Made by a program: the position numbers and the translations under genes
Notes under the pieces: model-generated
What the model saw: the letters and a program-made list of their open reading frames with translations, nothing else
Told to the model about the DNA's origin: nothing
Database searches by the model: none
In this document: piece by piece, positions 61,506 to 64,000 of the stretch
How the letters are laid out: each line of letters starts with the position of its first letter
Position numbering within the stretch: position 1 is the stretch's first letter
DNA from: Arsenophonus endosymbiont of Ceratovacuna japonica
GTDB taxonomy: Bacteria; Pseudomonadota; Gammaproteobacteria; Enterobacterales; Enterobacteriaceae
Assembly (NCBI GenBank): GCA_024349725.1
Contig: AP026064.1
Location: forward strand, 580,592 to 644,591
DNA length: 64,000 nucleotides
Reading direction: 5' to 3'

Positions 61506-64000
61506 TTATAATATTTTAGAAATTGTTTCAAAAAGATTATCAGATAAATTAGCTAATTCTTGTAACTTTTTTAATTTATCACGTATAATATTTTGACGAT
61601 TTTTATCGTAACGCTTTATACAAATTAATGATTTAATTAAATAAGAAGCCATTTGAGGATTAATATCGTTTAAAATTATTAACATTTCTACTAAAAAATT
61701 ATAACCAGAACCATCATTTGCATGAAATGCAATATTATTTTGCATAACAAAAGTACCAATTAATGCACGTACTTTATTGGGATTATTAATACTAAATGTT
61801 ATATGATTTAATAAAGAACGTATTATTGTTAGAACATGGATATCAGGATTAATAGCATTCAAAATAAACCATTTATCCATTATTAAACTATCATTATTCC
61901 AACGTTGTTCAAATTCTAACATTAATTTTTTCCTACTAGGTAATTGTGCTAACATAGATGCATTTAATGCCGATATAGTATCAGTCATATTATTAGATTG
62001 CTTATATTGATTAATTACATAGTTATTAGCTTCATGTTGATTATCACTAAAAGCTAAATAAAATAAACATATATTTCGTAATGAACGCTTAGCAATATCA
62101 CTATAATCAATACTATACTTAATTAATTTATTTTCGTGATAAGTAGTAATGAATTCATTTGTTATTTTATTAGCGAATTGTTTTGTAATAAAATTAATTA
62201 CATTACAAATTGATATTGGATCAATTATTTCAAACCATTCAGATATTTCACTATATGATGGCAAAGTAAATATTTGAGCTTTTAAATATTGATTATAATT
62301 TTTACTAATTAAAATAGTTCTAAATATATCAATAACATGTGATGGTAATATTAAATCTTTATTTTGTTGTAAACGCACTACATTCTGTTTAATATAAATT
62401 GATAATAATGATTGTGATGCATCCCAACAAGAAATCTTATTATTAGTATATTGCATTAATAATATTAATTGTTCATCAGTATATGAATACTTCAATTTTA
62501 CTGGTGCAGAGAAATTACATAATAATGAAGGTATTGGATGTGCACTAATGTGATCAAAAATAAACGTCTGTTGCTCTTTAACTAAATTTAGAACTGAATT
62601 TATAGTATAACCATTATACTGTAATGGAATTATATTTCCCATTATATCATATAATTCAATATCTATCGGTATATGTAATGGTAGCTTTTCTTTTTGATCT
62701 ACTGTTGGCATTGTAATTTGACTAATATGTAACAAATATTGTTTTTTTTCTAATAAATACTCATCTTTAACTGTTACTAAAGGTGTGCCAGATTGGCTAT
62801 ACCAACGACAAAATAACGTTAAATCAATATTAGAGGCATCTTGCATAGATTTCACAAAATCCTCACATGTTGCAGCATTACCATCATAACGAACAGTATA
62901 TAATTTCATTCCAGCTTGAAATTGTTTTTCACCCAATAAAGTATGTAACATTCTAATAATTTCTGCACCTTTTTCATAAATAGTTAAAGTGTAGAAATTA
63001 TTTATTTCAATCATTGTTTCTGGTCGAATAGGATGTGATATAGGACTATTATCTTCAATAAATTGTTGTGCACGTATTAACTTAATATTTTTAATACGAT
63101 TTCCTAATCTATATCCTAAATCAGAAGTAAATTCATTATCACGAAAAACAGTTAATCCTTCCTTAAGACTTAATTGAAACCAATCACGGCAAGTAATACG
63201 ATTTCCTGTCCAATTATGAAAATATTCATGAGCAACTATAGATTTAATATTCATATAATCATCATCTGTTGTTGTTTCTTTTTTTGCTAAAATATATTTA
63301 GAGTTAAAAATATTAAGACCTTTATTTTCCATTGCACCCATATTAAAAAAATTAACAGCAACTATCATATAAATATCTAAATCATATTCATAATTAAAAC
63401 GTACCTCATCCCACCTCATAGCATTTTTTAAACATGTCATTGCCCAATTAGTATAATTAATTTTATCTTTATCAACAAAAAGTACTAATTTTATATTTCG
63501 ACCACTTTGAGTCATATAATTATCATATAAAATACTAAAATCACCAGCTACTAAAGCAAAAAGATAACTTGGTTTAGGAAATGGATCTTTCCACATTACC
63601 CAATGAAGATTATTTTCTATATCTCCTTTATCAATTTGATTACCATTCGAAAGCAAATAAGGATAACGACTTTTATCAGCAGTAATACGAGTTGTAAAAT
63701 TAGCTAATACATCTGGTCTATCTAGATAATATGTAATATGACGAAAACCTTCTGGTTCACACTGAGTGCAAAGAATGTTATCTGACACATAAAGCCCTTC
63801 TAAAATAGTATTTTCCAATGGTTTTATCTCATTAACTATCTTAAGAATAAAAGTTTTAGGTACTGACTCAATAATTAATTTTCCAGGTTCTTCTCTATAA
63901 TTTAACCATGGTTTGTTATTAATATGAATAGTACGAAATATTAAGTTTTCACCATTAAGTATCAATGTATTATCATTAGAATTTAATTGTTTTACTCGAC
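61506..64000 (-). CDS. pepN: Aminopeptidase N (cut by the window edge)
   Basis: Cytosolic M1 zinc aminopeptidase that removes N-terminal residues from peptides. The frame stays open to the last base of the window, with residues such as [18 protein letters not shown] aligning to about residue 45 of E. coli PepN (870 residues), so roughly 40-50 N-terminal residues lie outside. A TTG at 63963-63965 is not the true start. Key motifs: GAMENKGLN (exopeptidase), [10 protein letters not shown] with the downstream glutamate in [10 protein letters not shown] (zinc site), and [12 protein letters not shown] with the catalytic tyrosine. The C-terminal helical domain is full length. It helps recycle amino acids. 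Confidence 0.96.
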   Translation of the reverse strand, partial: RVKQLNSNDNTLILNGENLIFRTIHINNKPWLNYREEPGKLIIESVPKTFILKIVNEIKPLENTILEGLYVSDNILCTQCEPEGFRHITYYLDRPDVLANFTTRITADKSRYPYLLSNGNQIDKGDIENNLHWVMWKDPFPKPSYLFALVAGDFSILYDNYMTQSGRNIKLVLFVDKDKINYTNWAMTCLKNAMRWDEVRFNYEYDLDIYMIVAVNFFNMGAMENKGLNIFNSKYILAKKETTTDDDYMNIKSIVAHEYFHNWTGNRITCRDWFQLSLKEGLTVFRDNEFTSDLGYRLGNRIKNIKLIRAQQFIEDNSPISHPIRPETMIEINNFYTLTIYEKGAEIIRMLHTLLGEKQFQAGMKLYTVRYDGNAATCEDFVKSMQDASNIDLTLFCRWYSQSGTPLVTVKDEYLLEKKQYLLHISQITMPTVDQKEKLPLHIPIDIELYDIMGNIIPLQYNGYTINSVLNLVKEQQTFIFDHISAHPIPSLLCNFSAPVKLKYSYTDEQLILLMQYTNNKISCWDASQSLLSIYIKQNVVRLQQNKDLILPSHVIDIFRTILISKNYNQYLKAQIFTLPSYSEISEWFEIIDPISICNVINFITKQFANKITNEFITTYHENKLIKYSIDYSDIAKRSLRNICLFYLAFSDNQHEANNYVINQYKQSNNMTDTISALNASMLAQLPSRKKLMLEFEQRWNNDSLIMDKWFILNAINPDIHVLTIIRSLLNHITFSINNPNKVRALIGTFVMQNNIAFHANDGSGYNFLVEMLIILNDINPQMASYLIKSLICIKRYDKNRQNIIRDKLKKLQELANLSDNLFETISKIL

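Overview
The window reads as chromosome of a strongly reduced, extremely A+T-rich gammaproteobacterial endosymbiont of the Enterobacterales type. Every intact protein aligns, from memory, along its length with an E. coli K-12 counterpart, and gene order keeps many E. coli neighbourhoods with the intervening genes missing. I count 26 intact or window-cut protein genes (about 30.1 kb, roughly 47% of the window) and one tRNA. The rest is almost pure A/T spacer, often 1-2.4 kb long. I see no insertion sequence, phage gene, rRNA or CRISPR array. The genus cannot be settled from these genes.

Layout. 1-2421: gene desert with one long perfect hairpin. 2422-5825: ackA-pta (+). 6204-9566: holC-valS (-). 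10965-12690: decayed lptF-lptG (+), in the E. coli position relative to holC, with pepA gone between them. 13519-14826: an orphan type IV pilus/secretion ATPase (-). 16017-24909: ribC (riboflavin synthase), ppa, rplU-rpmA, ppc, ychE. 25136-30630: clsA, yciC, folK, tRNA-Ile(CAU). 31423-35200: aroK, rpe and trpS, the remains of the dam superoperon. 36940-39649: decayed msbA-lpxK (+). 40404-50434: topA, dapD, amiC, ibpA. 52269-55279: pyrG-eno. 57625-64000: fabA, pyrD, pepN (cut by the window edge).

Genes kept cover translation (valS, trpS, tRNA-Ile2, rplU, rpmA), DNA upkeep (topA, holC), central carbon flow (ackA, pta, ppc, eno, rpe, ppa), nucleotides (pyrG, pyrD), cofactors (ribC, folK), chorismate and lysine/peptidoglycan precursors (aroK, dapD), unsaturated fatty acids and cardiolipin (fabA, clsA), septum splitting (amiC) and heat-shock protection (ibpA). 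Four lipid A/LPS export genes (msbA, lpxK, lptF, lptG) at two separate loci are fossils, which suggests that LPS is no longer delivered to the outer membrane. Biosynthesis of riboflavin, folate, lysine precursors and chorismate fits a nutritional symbiont, but this is inference.

The most notable items are the orphan pilus-type ATPase, the parallel decay of LPS-export genes, an amidase AmiC whose leader lacks the twin-arginine motif, a sigma-32-like promoter conserved as a small G+C island in front of ibpA, and a set of long perfect A/T-only palindromes that mostly sit just after genes. I found no clear new multi-gene system.
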